A stretch of DNA of 64,000 nucleotides from NCBI RefSeq assembly GCF_000993825.1, contig NZ_CP011114.1, positions 5,208,001-5,272,000 of the forward strand, given 5' to 3'. Below are positions 8,482 through 16,809 of the stretch, piece after piece (positions within the stretch are counted from its first letter, which is position 1; each line of letters starts with the position of its first letter). Made by a program: the position numbers and the translations under genes. The notes under the pieces are model-generated. The model saw nothing but the letters and a program-made list of their open reading frames with translations, did not search any database and was not told where the DNA came from. The stretch comes from Paenibacillus durus ATCC 35681. GTDB lineage: Bacteria; Bacillota; Bacilli; Paenibacillales; Paenibacillaceae.

Positions 8482-9951
8482 TTGAGTGAAATTTTTTTGT
8501 CAAAAACAAACAATGAAGAGGTTTCGGTCGGTGGCGTGGGGAACAAACCCCGACTCCAAGGGAACATGGGGGTGGCCGAACTCACGATGAGCGTGCTCGC
8601 CTTCTCGGCGCCGCTCATGACTGTCACAGGGATGCTTCCAGTTCTTCTCATGTACAGTGGCTATAAGTCCGTACCTATCTACTTATATTCCACGCTTATA
8701 CTCTTGCTCTTCTCGGTGGGCTTCGTCCAGATGGGACTGAGAATGCTAAGACCTGGAGGTTTCTACGCATTCATCACCGACGGCCTCGGCCGTTCCGCAG
8801 GTCTTGGTGCGGCATTTCTTGCAATGGTTATGTATCCCATAGTCGGATTCGTCGGCCCCCCTTACTTCGCGCTCGTTCTTAAAGGTTATGTCGAGGGTTA
8901 CGGCGGACCTGTTATACCTTGGTACGTGTACGGCTTCTTGTATGTCTTGTTGATCGGTGCATTGGCTTTCCGAAAAATCGATCTCTCAGCAAAGATACTT
9001 ACCTTGGTTATGATACTCGAAAGCCTTATCGTCGTTGTGTTTGACTATGTTTCATTCGTACATGGCGGACCTTCGACTGAAGGTGGTGTTGGGTTTGGCT
9101 GGCCAGGACTTACTGACAAGGGCTTCGGCATAGGGCTATTATTCGTGGTGGGCACTTTCTTAGGGTTCGAGGCGACAGTTATTTACCGTGATGAAGTCAG
9201 GAACCCACTTCGAACCATTCCTTTAGCGACGTACTACGCGATCGTGGGTATTGGAATCTTTTACGCCATCGGAACGTGGGCGTTCATTACCTACTACGGC
9301 GCAAGTAATGTGCAGGCAGCAGCTACAGCCAACACCACAGGCCTGTTCGTGAGTATAATGCAGCATTTCTTCGGCAAGGTCATCATTGACATCGTGACGA
9401 TTTTGATTATGACGTCGATGGCGGCGTCAACGCTTTCGGTCTGGAACGTTTCGGCACGTTATCTCCACTCGCTCGGCACGGACGGTGTTTTGCCGGCATT
9501 CCTGGGAAAGGTGCATCCCCGCCATCACTCGCCGTACGTCGGAACGACCATCATTGGAATTGTGTATGGGGCAGGGGTTATTTTCTTTGGGGCCATCCAG
9601 TTTGATCCGACTAAGTTGTACGCGTTAGCCAGCGGTGTCGGCTCGTTTGGAGTCATGCTTTTGTTATTTGCCGCGAGCATCGCTATAGTGGTTTACTTCA
9701 AGAAGAATAAGTTTGAGTCGGTATCCGTTTGGAGCACGTTCGTCGCACCGGTTCTCTCTGTGATCGGAATCGGCTTCTCGATATACCTTGCGCTCGCCAA
9801 ATATGGAGACTTGCTGGGTGCCTCCGGAGCTATCACGATAATCTTTATCTTAATCACGTTCGCAATACCCGTCGTGGGTTTCTTCTATGCACAAAGACTG
9901 CGTGTGAAGAAACCTGACGTGTATCAGAGAATTGGCCGCCAAGAACCCTGA
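8482..9951 (+). CDS. APC-superfamily amino acid/amine permease
   Basis: A 489-residue polytopic membrane protein with 12 or more predicted helices. TTG start with AAGGAGGG at 8466-8473; an ATG at 8477 is out of frame and closes at once. The N-terminal GNMGVAELTMSVLAFSAPLMTVTGMLPVL matches the helix-1 region of amino acid permeases, and LRPGGFYAFITDGLGRSAGLGAAF and GTFLGFEATVIYRDEVRNPLRTIP are typical APC motifs (residue E in FE.....DE..NP). It imports an amino acid or related amine by secondary transport. The position between the dehydrogenase and aminotransferase genes suggests it brings in the substrate of that pathway (inference). Confidence 0.87.
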   Translation: MSEIFLSKTNNEEVSVGGVGNKPRLQGNMGVAELTMSVLAFSAPLMTVTGMLPVLLMYSGYKSVPIYLYSTLILLLFSVGFVQMGLRMLRPGGFYAFITDGLGRSAGLGAAFLAMVMYPIVGFVGPPYFALVLKGYVEGYGGPVIPWYVYGFLYVLLIGALAFRKIDLSAKILTLVMILESLIVVVFDYVSFVHGGPSTEGGVGFGWPGLTDKGFGIGLLFVVGTFLGFEATVIYRDEVRNPLRTIPLATYYAIVGIGIFYAIGTWAFITYYGASNVQAAATANTTGLFVSIMQHFFGKVIIDIVTILIMTSMAASTLSVWNVSARYLHSLGTDGVLPAFLGKVHPRHHSPYVGTTIIGIVYGAGVIFFGAIQFDPTKLYALASGVGSFGVMLLLFAASIAIVVYFKKNKFESVSVWSTFVAPVLSVIGIGFSIYLALAKYGDLLGASGAITIIFILITFAIPVVGFFYAQRLRVKKPDVYQRIGRQEP

Positions 9952-10007
9952 ATGGGCGCCAATCCCGACAATAAGATAATTGATGAAAGATTATAACCGG
10001 AAGAGTT

Positions 10008-10521
10008 GCAGTTGATCATGTTGGAATCACCGTTCCTGATCTTGACGAAGCGCTTTCGTTCTTCGTCGCTGTATTCGGGTGAGTGCGAGGTAGTTTTCTA
10101 CGGGGGCCCATACGACGATTGCGGATACATCTGACCAGACGAAACGCAGCGGAGAAGACTACTGTGCGTCTGGTTATGCTTACCCATGGTGGGACGCACG
10201 ACATCGAACTGCTCGAATACAGTATTCGCCCAATCGTGATTAGACAGACGGACCTTCGACCCTCTGATCGAGCTGGTAGGCATCTGGCTTTCTACGTCGA
10301 AGACATCGAAACAGTCACGGAACAGCTGAAACAGCGCGATGACATTCGCCTTCTGGGTGCCCTCCAGAAAGAAGTAGTGGGCGGTTCAATCGATGGTACG
10401 GACTGGGTATATAATGACGTGGTGGGGATTGGTCCTTGAGCTTATGCGATGGGAACCCGGGCAACTACCTTACGAAGCAGACATATCAGTTCGTATGATT
10501 CCGGCGCGCTGGTTGCGCTAG
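10008..10521 (+). pseudogene. VOC/glyoxalase-family protein remnant
   Basis: VDHVGITVPDLDEALSFFVAVFG is readable from 10011, then frame changes lead to EKTTVRLVMLTHGGTHDIELLEY, DRAGRHLAFYVEDIETVTEQL, and finally LELMRWEPGQLPYEA ending at TAG 10519-10521. These are the two halves of a vicinal-oxygen-chelate (glyoxalase/dioxygenase) domain. At least three frameshifts make it non-functional. Its end runs straight into the LacI-type operator at 10539. Confidence 0.8.
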
Positions 10522-10538
10522 CCTGGAAGATATCGTAA

Positions 10539-10712
10539 GTTAACCGGTTAACTTTAGTTAATTTACCCGCAGTTAACCTTCTTCCGGATACGATGTATTT
10601 TATGCAAAAAAATGCATACCGGTAGCATGAAAATAAAAAATACAAAACGAGGTAGACAAGTGGCACGGATTTTTGGTTCTCCGGGAAAATACGTACAAGG
10701 CACTGGGCTGAA
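10539..10712 (+). pseudogene. duplicate of operator, leader and first codons of the GldA-like gene (operator O4)
   Basis: GTTAACCGGTTAAC (10539-10552) and the following leader repeat 7051-7159 almost base for base: CTTCCGGATACGATGTATTTT, ATGCATACCGGTAGCATG, AAAATACAAAACGAGG. GTG at about 10661 then gives MARIFGSPGKYVQG, after which the sequence jumps to CACTGGGCTGAAGGAG, found downstream of the intact gene near 8297. So a whole gene copy was deleted internally, leaving its two ends. The promoter boxes before the operator are gone, replaced by the VOC remnant. Confidence 0.85.
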
Positions 10713-10739
10713 GGAGTTACTGGCTTTAGTTAAATAGCA

Positions 10740-10766
10740 GGTTTCCAAAGCCTGGCTTTGGAAACC
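10740..10766. repeat. 13-bp perfect hairpin upstream of aminotransferase copy 1
   Basis: GGTTTCCAAAGCC (10740-10752) is followed after one T by its exact complement GGCTTTGGAAACC (10754-10766). No T-run follows on the plus strand, so it is not a standard terminator. It is absent upstream of aminotransferase copy 2. Confidence 0.7.
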
Positions 10767-10813
10767 TAGAGAGCGCATAGACATACTTTAATACATTTCA
10801 GGAGGAAAAGAAA

Positions 10814-12190
10814 ATGTTGAAAAAAGACAAGAGCGAAGCTTTAACGCAAAAATTTAATGAGTACTATCCAGGCGGCCATTCTAATTTGCGAATTCCTATG
10901 GATGTTACGAACCATAGGTTGTTTATCAAAAGTTCTGGTGGCACGCATTTAGTTGATGTGGATGGCAATGAATACATCGAATATAACGGCTCCATGGGAC
11001 CGAATATCCTTGGCCACGCACATCCGGAATATGTAGAACGGTTGACGGAATTTATGGTTAATAACGGAACAGCGATTGGTTCCAACCTGTTGTTCTCTCC
11101 GCTGGATATCGAAGTAGCCGAGAAGCTGTGCAAATTTGTTCCTTGTGTGGAAGAGATTAAATTTACGACTTCAGGTTCGGAAGCGGTACAGATGGCGTTC
11201 CGTATTATGCGTGCGTACACCGGGAAAACTACCATTGTACGCGTAGAAGGACATTATGCAGGCTGGCCGGATAATGTATTAGGCGGCAGAAGAAATCCTG
11301 ATCCTAATTCTAAGCCTTATGCTGATTTTTCGTGCGCCGGCGGGCCTGGTGTGGATCCGTTCTATACCGAGGGCAGAATTCCGTGGGCGGGTAAAGAAGT
11401 CTTTATGATTACATGGAATGATTTTGAGCAGCTGGAAGAAACCTTTGAAAAATATCATGAAGAAATTGCCGGTATCCATCTGGAAGGCATTGTTTGGAAT
11501 TATGATGGTCTGTTTCCAAAGACCGGTTACCTTGAAAAGGTAAGGGAGCTTTGCGATAAGTACAATGTCGTTATGTGTATGGACGAAGTCATTACCGGCT
11601 TCCGTGTTAATATCGGCGGTGCACAGACGGTTGTTGGTGTAACACCCGATATTTGTACGATGGGTAAGGCTATGGCCAATGGCATCCCGGTATCCTGCGT
11701 TGGCGGCAAGAAAAAGATTATGGATACTATCCGCAACGGCCGTGTACTATGTCCGGGTACTTTTCCTGGCTTTGGTTTAGGTCAATGCGCTGTAAATGCT
11801 ACTCTTGACATTCTGAGCCGCGATAATTGTGCGATCTATGGCCAGGTATTCAAGGTGCAGGAATGCATCATGGACGGTCTGGTCGAAATTGCCAACCGAT
11901 ATGATATCCCGCTCACGCTTACCGAATCGAACGGCGTATTTTCCACCATCTTTGGTGTTCCGGGCGGCAGACGCAGACTCTATACGAAAGAAGATCTTGC
12001 AGGCTTTGATAAGAAAATTGTTGAAGTTTTCCAGAAGTATATGCAGGAAAATGGCGTATTCCTTATGTTTGGCGGAAGATGGTATGTCAATGCTTCTCAT
12101 ACGATGGAAGATGCCGAAAAGACATTGGAAGCTGCGGATAAGTCGCTAAAAGCAATGAAGGAACATAACTTCCGTTTTTCTCTAGCTTAA
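10814..12190 (+). CDS. class III PLP aminotransferase, copy 1
   Basis: A 458-residue fold-type I enzyme related to glutamate-1-semialdehyde aminotransferases. ATG with AGGAGG at 10800-10805. TSGSEAVQMAFRIMRAYTGK binds the cofactor phosphate, CMDEVITGFR carries the Asp that contacts the pyridine nitrogen, and the Schiff-base Lys is in TMGKAMANGIP. It moves an amino group between a terminal amine or amino acid and an oxo-acid; the substrate cannot be read. The ending NASHTMEDAEKTLEAADKSL is typical. pdxS, which supplies its cofactor, lies about 290 bases downstream. A near-identical copy starts at 13744. Confidence 0.85.
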   Translation: MLKKDKSEALTQKFNEYYPGGHSNLRIPMDVTNHRLFIKSSGGTHLVDVDGNEYIEYNGSMGPNILGHAHPEYVERLTEFMVNNGTAIGSNLLFSPLDIEVAEKLCKFVPCVEEIKFTTSGSEAVQMAFRIMRAYTGKTTIVRVEGHYAGWPDNVLGGRRNPDPNSKPYADFSCAGGPGVDPFYTEGRIPWAGKEVFMITWNDFEQLEETFEKYHEEIAGIHLEGIVWNYDGLFPKTGYLEKVRELCDKYNVVMCMDEVITGFRVNIGGAQTVVGVTPDICTMGKAMANGIPVSCVGGKKKIMDTIRNGRVLCPGTFPGFGLGQCAVNATLDILSRDNCAIYGQVFKVQECIMDGLVEIANRYDIPLTLTESNGVFSTIFGVPGGRRRLYTKEDLAGFDKKIVEVFQKYMQENGVFLMFGGRWYVNASHTMEDAEKTLEAADKSLKAMKEHNFRFSLA

Positions 12191-12294
12191 TTGTCAAAAA
12201 ATTAACTTCATTTGACATTGCTCCCCCTCAAAACGGACTTGCTTTCAAAGCCAGTTCCTATAGACACAGATTTGACCAGTTTGTGGCCATTTCA

Positions 12295-12332
12295 AGCGTC
12301 GTCGGTCGGAATCTAATCTGACCGACGACGCT
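12295..12332. repeat. 13-bp hairpin between aminotransferase 1 and pdxS
   Basis: AGCGTCGTCGGTC (12295-12307) and GACCGACGACGCT (12320-12332) enclose a 12-base loop. The same stem recurs after copy 2 at 15231-15267 with a different loop. No T-run follows. It could be an mRNA-processing or stability hairpin, or an attenuator between the two genes. Confidence 0.7.
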
Positions 12333-12484
12333 ACGAAAAGGCCCATTGGAAAAAGTATTTGTTCCAAACAAAGTAGCAGAAGCCCTTAATTCTCATTCAG
12401 GGAACGACCGCACACTTACCTAACTATGAGGGTTGGGTGAAAAACACATTGAAAACGTTACAGGTTAAAACGGAGGCTTTTAAG

Positions 12485-13366
12485 ATGGAAACAGGGACTT
12501 TGCGTGTACAGCGCGGTATGGCTGAAATGCAAAAAGGCGGCGTTATAATGGACGTCATGAACGCCGAACAGGCGAAGATTGCTGAGGCGGCAGGAGCTAC
12601 AGCTGTCATGGCGCTGGAGCGCGTACCTTCCGATATTCGTGCGGCAGGCGGTGTAGCGCGTATGGCCGATCCGACGATATTGGAAGAGGTCATGAAAGTT
12701 GTCACGATACCGGTTATGGCGAAAGCCCGTATAGGCCACTATGTCGAGGCGAAAGTGCTCGAGGCGCTCGGTGCCGACTATATCGACGAGAGTGAAGTTC
12801 TCACGCCAGCTGACGAAATTTTCCATATCGACAAACGCGATTTTACCGTTCCGTTCGTATGTGGCGCGAAGGAACTTGGCGAAGCCCTTCGTCGCATTCA
12901 AGAAGGCGCAGCGATGCTACGGACGAAAGGCGAGCCGGGAACAGGGAATATCGTGGAAGCGGTTCGTCATATGCGCCTGATTAACGGCCAAATCCGCAAA
13001 GTGCAGAACATGTCGAAGGATGAGTTGTATGCCGAAGCGAAAAACCTCGGAGTTCCATATGATCTGTTGCTAAGCGTACATGAAGCAGGAAAGCTGCCTG
13101 TTGTAAATTTTGCAGCCGGCGGTGTGGCGACACCTTCTGATGCGGCTCTTATGATGCACCTTGGGGCAGATGGCGTATTCGTTGGCTCCGGCATTTTCAA
13201 ATCCGATAATCCGGAAAAATTCGCTCGAGCTATCGTTGAAGCAACCACTCATTACACCGATTACAAGCTTATCGCGGAAGTGTCAAAGAATTTGGGCGCG
13301 CCAATGAAAGGCATCGATATTTCGACACTAGACTTTTCGCAACGCATGCAAGAACGTGGCTGGTAA
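12485..13366 (+). CDS. pdxS: pyridoxal 5'-phosphate synthase lyase subunit PdxS
   Basis: A 293-residue PdxS/Pdx1. ATG 12485 is chosen because GGAGG lies 10 bases before and [19 protein letters not shown] matches the family head; a start at 12437 would add 16 odd residues. It condenses ribose 5-phosphate, glyceraldehyde 3-phosphate and ammonia into [20 protein letters not shown] includes the substrate Asp, VMAKARIGH the catalytic Lys, and [15 protein letters not shown] the second-site region; the end is QRMQERGW. It normally works as a 12-mer with PdxT, which is truncated next door. The rest of the gene is intact. Confidence 0.95.
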   Translation: METGTLRVQRGMAEMQKGGVIMDVMNAEQAKIAEAAGATAVMALERVPSDIRAAGGVARMADPTILEEVMKVVTIPVMAKARIGHYVEAKVLEALGADYIDESEVLTPADEIFHIDKRDFTVPFVCGAKELGEALRRIQEGAAMLRTKGEPGTGNIVEAVRHMRLINGQIRKVQNMSKDELYAEAKNLGVPYDLLLSVHEAGKLPVVNFAAGGVATPSDAALMMHLGADGVFVGSGIFKSDNPEKFARAIVEATTHYTDYKLIAEVSKNLGAPMKGIDISTLDFSQRMQERGW

Positions 13367-13425
13367 GAAGACTGTTACACTGAAAATATAGTTCGAACGC
13401 TTCGGTGGAAGAAGGTGTTTACACG

Positions 13426-13620
13426 GTGAAAATTGGCGTATTGGCGCTGCAGGGTGCCGTTGCGGAGCATATTCGAAGCCTTGAGGCCGCAGGCGGCCAA
13501 GCGGTTGCCGTGAAACGGACCGAGCAGTTGAATGTGATTGACAGGCTCATCATTCCCGGTGGCGAGAGCACGACAATCGGCAAGCTGTTGCGTACCTTTA
13601 TGGAATCCATCCGAAATTGA
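13426..13620 (+). pseudogene. pdxT: truncated pdxT (glutaminase subunit of PLP synthase)
   Basis: From GTG 13426 the protein begins [24 protein letters not shown] and reaches [23 protein letters not shown], then stops. Real PdxT proteins are about 190 residues; this keeps about 64. The nucleophile Cys and the C-terminal His/Glu pair of the class I amidotransferase are missing, so it cannot release ammonia from glutamine. Sequence similar to the leader of aminotransferase copy 2 follows, so the break is the joint of the tandem duplication. PdxS would need free ammonia or a PdxT encoded elsewhere. Confidence 0.88.
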
Positions 13621-13743
13621 TAATGGACGTTAAATCAATGCTTTTTAACTGGAGTAGATGCCTTCCAATTTGTCGTGCCACGGGACTTTGGATATCTCGA
13701 GAACGTATAGATATACTTTAATACGTTTCAGGAGGAAAAGAAA

Positions 13744-15120
13744 ATGCTGAAAAAAGACAAGAGCGAAGCTTTAACACAAGAATTTAATGAGTACTATCCA
13801 GGCGGACATTCTAATTTGCGAATTCCCATGGATGTTACGAACCATCGGTTGTTTATAAAAAGTTCTGGGGGTTCGCATTTAGTTGATGTGGATGGCAATG
13901 AATATATCGAATATAACGGCTCAATGGGACCGAATATCCTTGGTCACGCACATCCGGAATATGTAGCACGGCTGAAAGAATATTTGGATCATAACGGAAC
14001 AGCGATTGGTTCCAACCTGTTATTCTCTCCGCTGGATATCGAAGTAGCCAAGAAGTTATGTGAATTTGTTCCTTGTGTGGAAGAGGTTAAATTTATGACT
14101 TCAGGTTCGGAAGCTGTACAGATGGCGTTCCGTATTATGCGTGCGTACACTGGCAAAACTACCATTGTACGCGTGGAAGGACATTATGCAGGTTGGCCGG
14201 ATAATGTATTAGGCGGCAGAAGAAATCCTGATCCTGGTTCCAAGCCTTATGCTGATTTTGAGCTCGCCGGCGGACAGGGGGTGGATCCATTCTATACTGA
14301 GGGCAGAATTCCGTGGGCGGGTAAAGAAATCTTTATGATTACATGGAATGATTTTGAGCAACTGGAAGAAACCTTTGATAAATATCATGAAGAAATTGCC
14401 GGTATCCATCTGGAAGGCATTGTCTGGAATCATGATGGCCTGTATCCGAAGCCCGGTTACCTTGAAAAGGTAAGAGAGCTCTGCGACAAGTACAATATCG
14501 TTATGTGCATGGACGAAATCATTACCGGCTTCCGTGTTAATATCGGCGGGGCACAAACGGTTGTTGGTGTAACGCCTGATATTTGTACGATGGGTAAGGC
14601 TATGGCTAATGGCATCCCGATGTCCTGTGTTGGCGGCAAGAAAAAGATTATGGATGCAATCCGCAACGGCCGCGTACTGAGTCCTGGTACTTTTCAAGGC
14701 TATGGTTTAGGTATGTACGCTGTAAATACTACTCTTGACATCCTGAGTCGCGATAATTGCGCTGTTTATGGCCAGGTATTCAAGGTGCAGGAACGCATCA
14801 TGGACGGTCTGGTCGAAATTACCAACCGATATGATATCCCGCTCACGCTTACTGAATCAAACGGCGTATTCTCCACTATCTTTGGTGTTCCGGGCGGCAG
14901 ACGCAGACTCTATACGAAAGAAGATCTTGCAGGCTTTGATAAGAAAATTGTAGAAGTCTTCCAGAAGTATATGCAGGAAAATGGCGTATTCCTTATGTTT
15001 GGCGGAAGGTGGTATGTCAATGCTTCTCATACGATGGAAGATGCCGAAAAGACATTGGAAGCTGCGGATAAGTCGCTAAAAGATATGAAGGAACATAACC
15101 TCCGTTTTATTCTGGCTTAA
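13744..15120 (+). CDS. class III PLP aminotransferase, copy 2
   Basis: A 458-residue paralogue of copy 1, same length and with only scattered differences, such as KEYLDHNG for TEFMVNNG, FELAGGQG for FSCAGGPG, and LSPGTFQGYGLGMYAV for LCPGTFPGFGLGQCAV. All cofactor residues are kept (SGSEAVQMAF, CMDEIITGFR, TMGKAMANGIP). The ribosome site TTTCAGGAGGAAAAGAAA is identical to copy 1. The differing segments lie around the likely substrate pocket and could mark changed specificity or simple drift. The frame is open, so selection has probably kept both. Confidence 0.85.
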   Translation: MLKKDKSEALTQEFNEYYPGGHSNLRIPMDVTNHRLFIKSSGGSHLVDVDGNEYIEYNGSMGPNILGHAHPEYVARLKEYLDHNGTAIGSNLLFSPLDIEVAKKLCEFVPCVEEVKFMTSGSEAVQMAFRIMRAYTGKTTIVRVEGHYAGWPDNVLGGRRNPDPGSKPYADFELAGGQGVDPFYTEGRIPWAGKEIFMITWNDFEQLEETFDKYHEEIAGIHLEGIVWNHDGLYPKPGYLEKVRELCDKYNIVMCMDEIITGFRVNIGGAQTVVGVTPDICTMGKAMANGIPMSCVGGKKKIMDAIRNGRVLSPGTFQGYGLGMYAVNTTLDILSRDNCAVYGQVFKVQERIMDGLVEITNRYDIPLTLTESNGVFSTIFGVPGGRRRLYTKEDLAGFDKKIVEVFQKYMQENGVFLMFGGRWYVNASHTMEDAEKTLEAADKSLKDMKEHNLRFILA

Positions 15121-15230
15121 TTGTCAAAGAATTAACTTAACTTAATTTAATATTGCTCATCCCCCAAAAAGGACGTGCTTTCAAAGCCCGGTTTTTTAGA
15201 CATCGATTTGATAAGTTTGAGGCCATTTCA

Positions 15231-15267
15231 AGCGTCGTCGGTCAAGTTGCTTATCTGACCGACGACG
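15231..15267. repeat. hairpin after aminotransferase 2, same stem as at 12295
   Basis: CGTCGTCGGTC (15233-15243) pairs with GACCGACGACG (15257-15267). The loop differs from copy 1 while the stem is unchanged. The following 15270-15600 is longer than in copy 1 and holds only broken coding-like pieces. Confidence 0.65.
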
Positions 15268-15626
15268 TCCGGAAAGGCTTCTACCGGCGAACTTTGTCAG
15301 CGGCTAGATTCTGCCGGGCTATTAGGCGGGATTGGTGCTGCAAATCGCCAATAAAGGTATTGTTTAGGCCGTTAAAGAAAACAAGTTTCTTCTGTCTGGC
15401 CTCAATGCTGCCTGAGCTTCGATCACTTATGAAGCCGAAGCCAAGAGACCTCGGCATGGATTATGTACTGCAGAAAAAGCATTGGAAAAAATATTGCTAC
15501 AAGCAAATTAGGTGAACCTCCCAAATTCGGGCCTCGTTCAGGGAACGATCACTCCACTTGCCTAACTATGAGAGTTGTAAACACACTGAAACTTTACGGT
15601 TTCATTTAAACGGGAGGCTTTTTAAG

Positions 15627-16140
15627 ATGGGAACAGGAACTTTGCTTGTAAAGCGCGGTATGGCTGAAATGCAAAAAGGCGGCGTTATAATGGACGTCAT
15701 GAACGCCGAACAGGCGAAGATTGCCGAGGCGGCAGGAGCTACAGCTGTCATGGCGCTGGAGCGCGTTCCATCCGATATTCGAGCGGCAGACGGTGTTGCT
15801 CGTATGGCCGACCCGACGATTTTTGAAGAGGTCATGAAAGTTGTCACGATACCGGTTATGGCGTAAGCCCGTAGGCCACTATGTTGAGGCGAAAGTGCTC
15901 CCAGGCGCTCGGCGCCGACTATATCGACGAGAGTGAAATTCTCACGCCAGCTGACGAAGTATTCCATATCGACAAACGCGGTTTTACCGTTCCGTTCGTA
16001 TGCGGTGCGAAGGACCTTGGCGAAGCCCTTCGTCGCATTCAAGAAGGCGCAACGATGCTACGGAAAGGCGAGCTGGGATCAGGGAATATCCTGGAAGCGG
16101 TCGTCATATATGCCTGATTAACGGCCAAATCCGCAATGTA
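15627..16140 (+). pseudogene. pdxS: broken second copy of pdxS
   Basis: [29 protein letters not shown] starts at 15627 and runs in frame to VVTIPVMA at 15864, where TAA interrupts the catalytic AKAR motif. Later pieces lie in other frames: [29 protein letters not shown], then [10 protein letters not shown]. The copy ends near 16140, about 170 codons in, against unrelated sequence. It is very similar to the intact gene at 12485 and is clearly its duplicate. Confidence 0.9.
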
Positions 16141-16309
16141 TTGTCCACTCAGGTAATTATTCCTAATGCGGATACAAGTCAAGGCTCGGTGTAATAAGCG
16201 GTTGTGCAAGAGCTTTAAACCGCAATCGATAACAGCAAATATTACGGAGTTAGGTCAATGCGAAGGGTTGCTCGTTCTGCCTTCGTAACGCTAATGTGCG
16301 GGGAAACAA

Positions 16310-16530
16310 TCTTCTTGTTTTAAATCTATCGTGTGACTTTCTCACAATTAACTCAATAGGATCAATAATCGTTTGAGCTGAAACGACTCTTTTGTTGAAT
16401 ACATCTTGTCTAATTGTCGTTAACTTTGGTGAATTATACCGTATAATCTCAAGATCTTCAAATCCAACGATAGAATAATCTTTAGGAACTTCTTTTCCAT
16501 TTTCTCGAAATGCATGCTCAAGAAGATGTA
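16310..16530 (-). pseudogene. 3' remnant of a third LacI repressor gene
   Basis: Minus-strand codons give AFRENGKEVPKDYSIVGFEDLEIIRY and SPKLTTIRQDVFNKRVVSAQTIID, the C-terminal third of the LacI proteins at 18258 and 25918. The following NGSHPVKLTLP segment is deleted and the N-terminal two thirds are gone. Its 3' flank, with the AATGCGAAG/CTTCG hairpin, is also shared with the two intact copies. Confidence 0.85.
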
Positions 16531-16719
16531 AATGAGCAGGTGATCCTGAGCACGCCTGGAATTCATTCATGTTGCAGGAACATTTCAGGTTCCGTCGCAG
16601 CCCTCGATCTCACCATAGATTCTTTGAGATTCATCGACTGTCACAATTTACTATAGGATTTGCAATTTCAGTTTATTTATCACCCATGATTTAAGTGTTA
16701 TATAGCATATAAGCAGTCG

Positions 16720-16773
16720 AGTCGGGTGATGTAAGCAAGACAGTTTTAAGAGGCTACTTACAAGAGCCCGACT
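16720..16773 (+). promoter_or_regulatory. nested hairpin in the gudB leader
   Basis: AGTCGGG (16720-16726) pairs with CCCGACT (16767-16773), and inside it TGTAAG (16730-16735) pairs with CTTACA (16757-16762). The structure ends 37 bases before gudB. It has no T-run. It could be a regulatory leader RNA or a protein-binding dyad; no known riboswitch class is recognised. Confidence 0.5.
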
Positions 16774-16809
16774 TATAAAAGGTAGAACGGAATGATTTAA
16801 GATGAAAGG

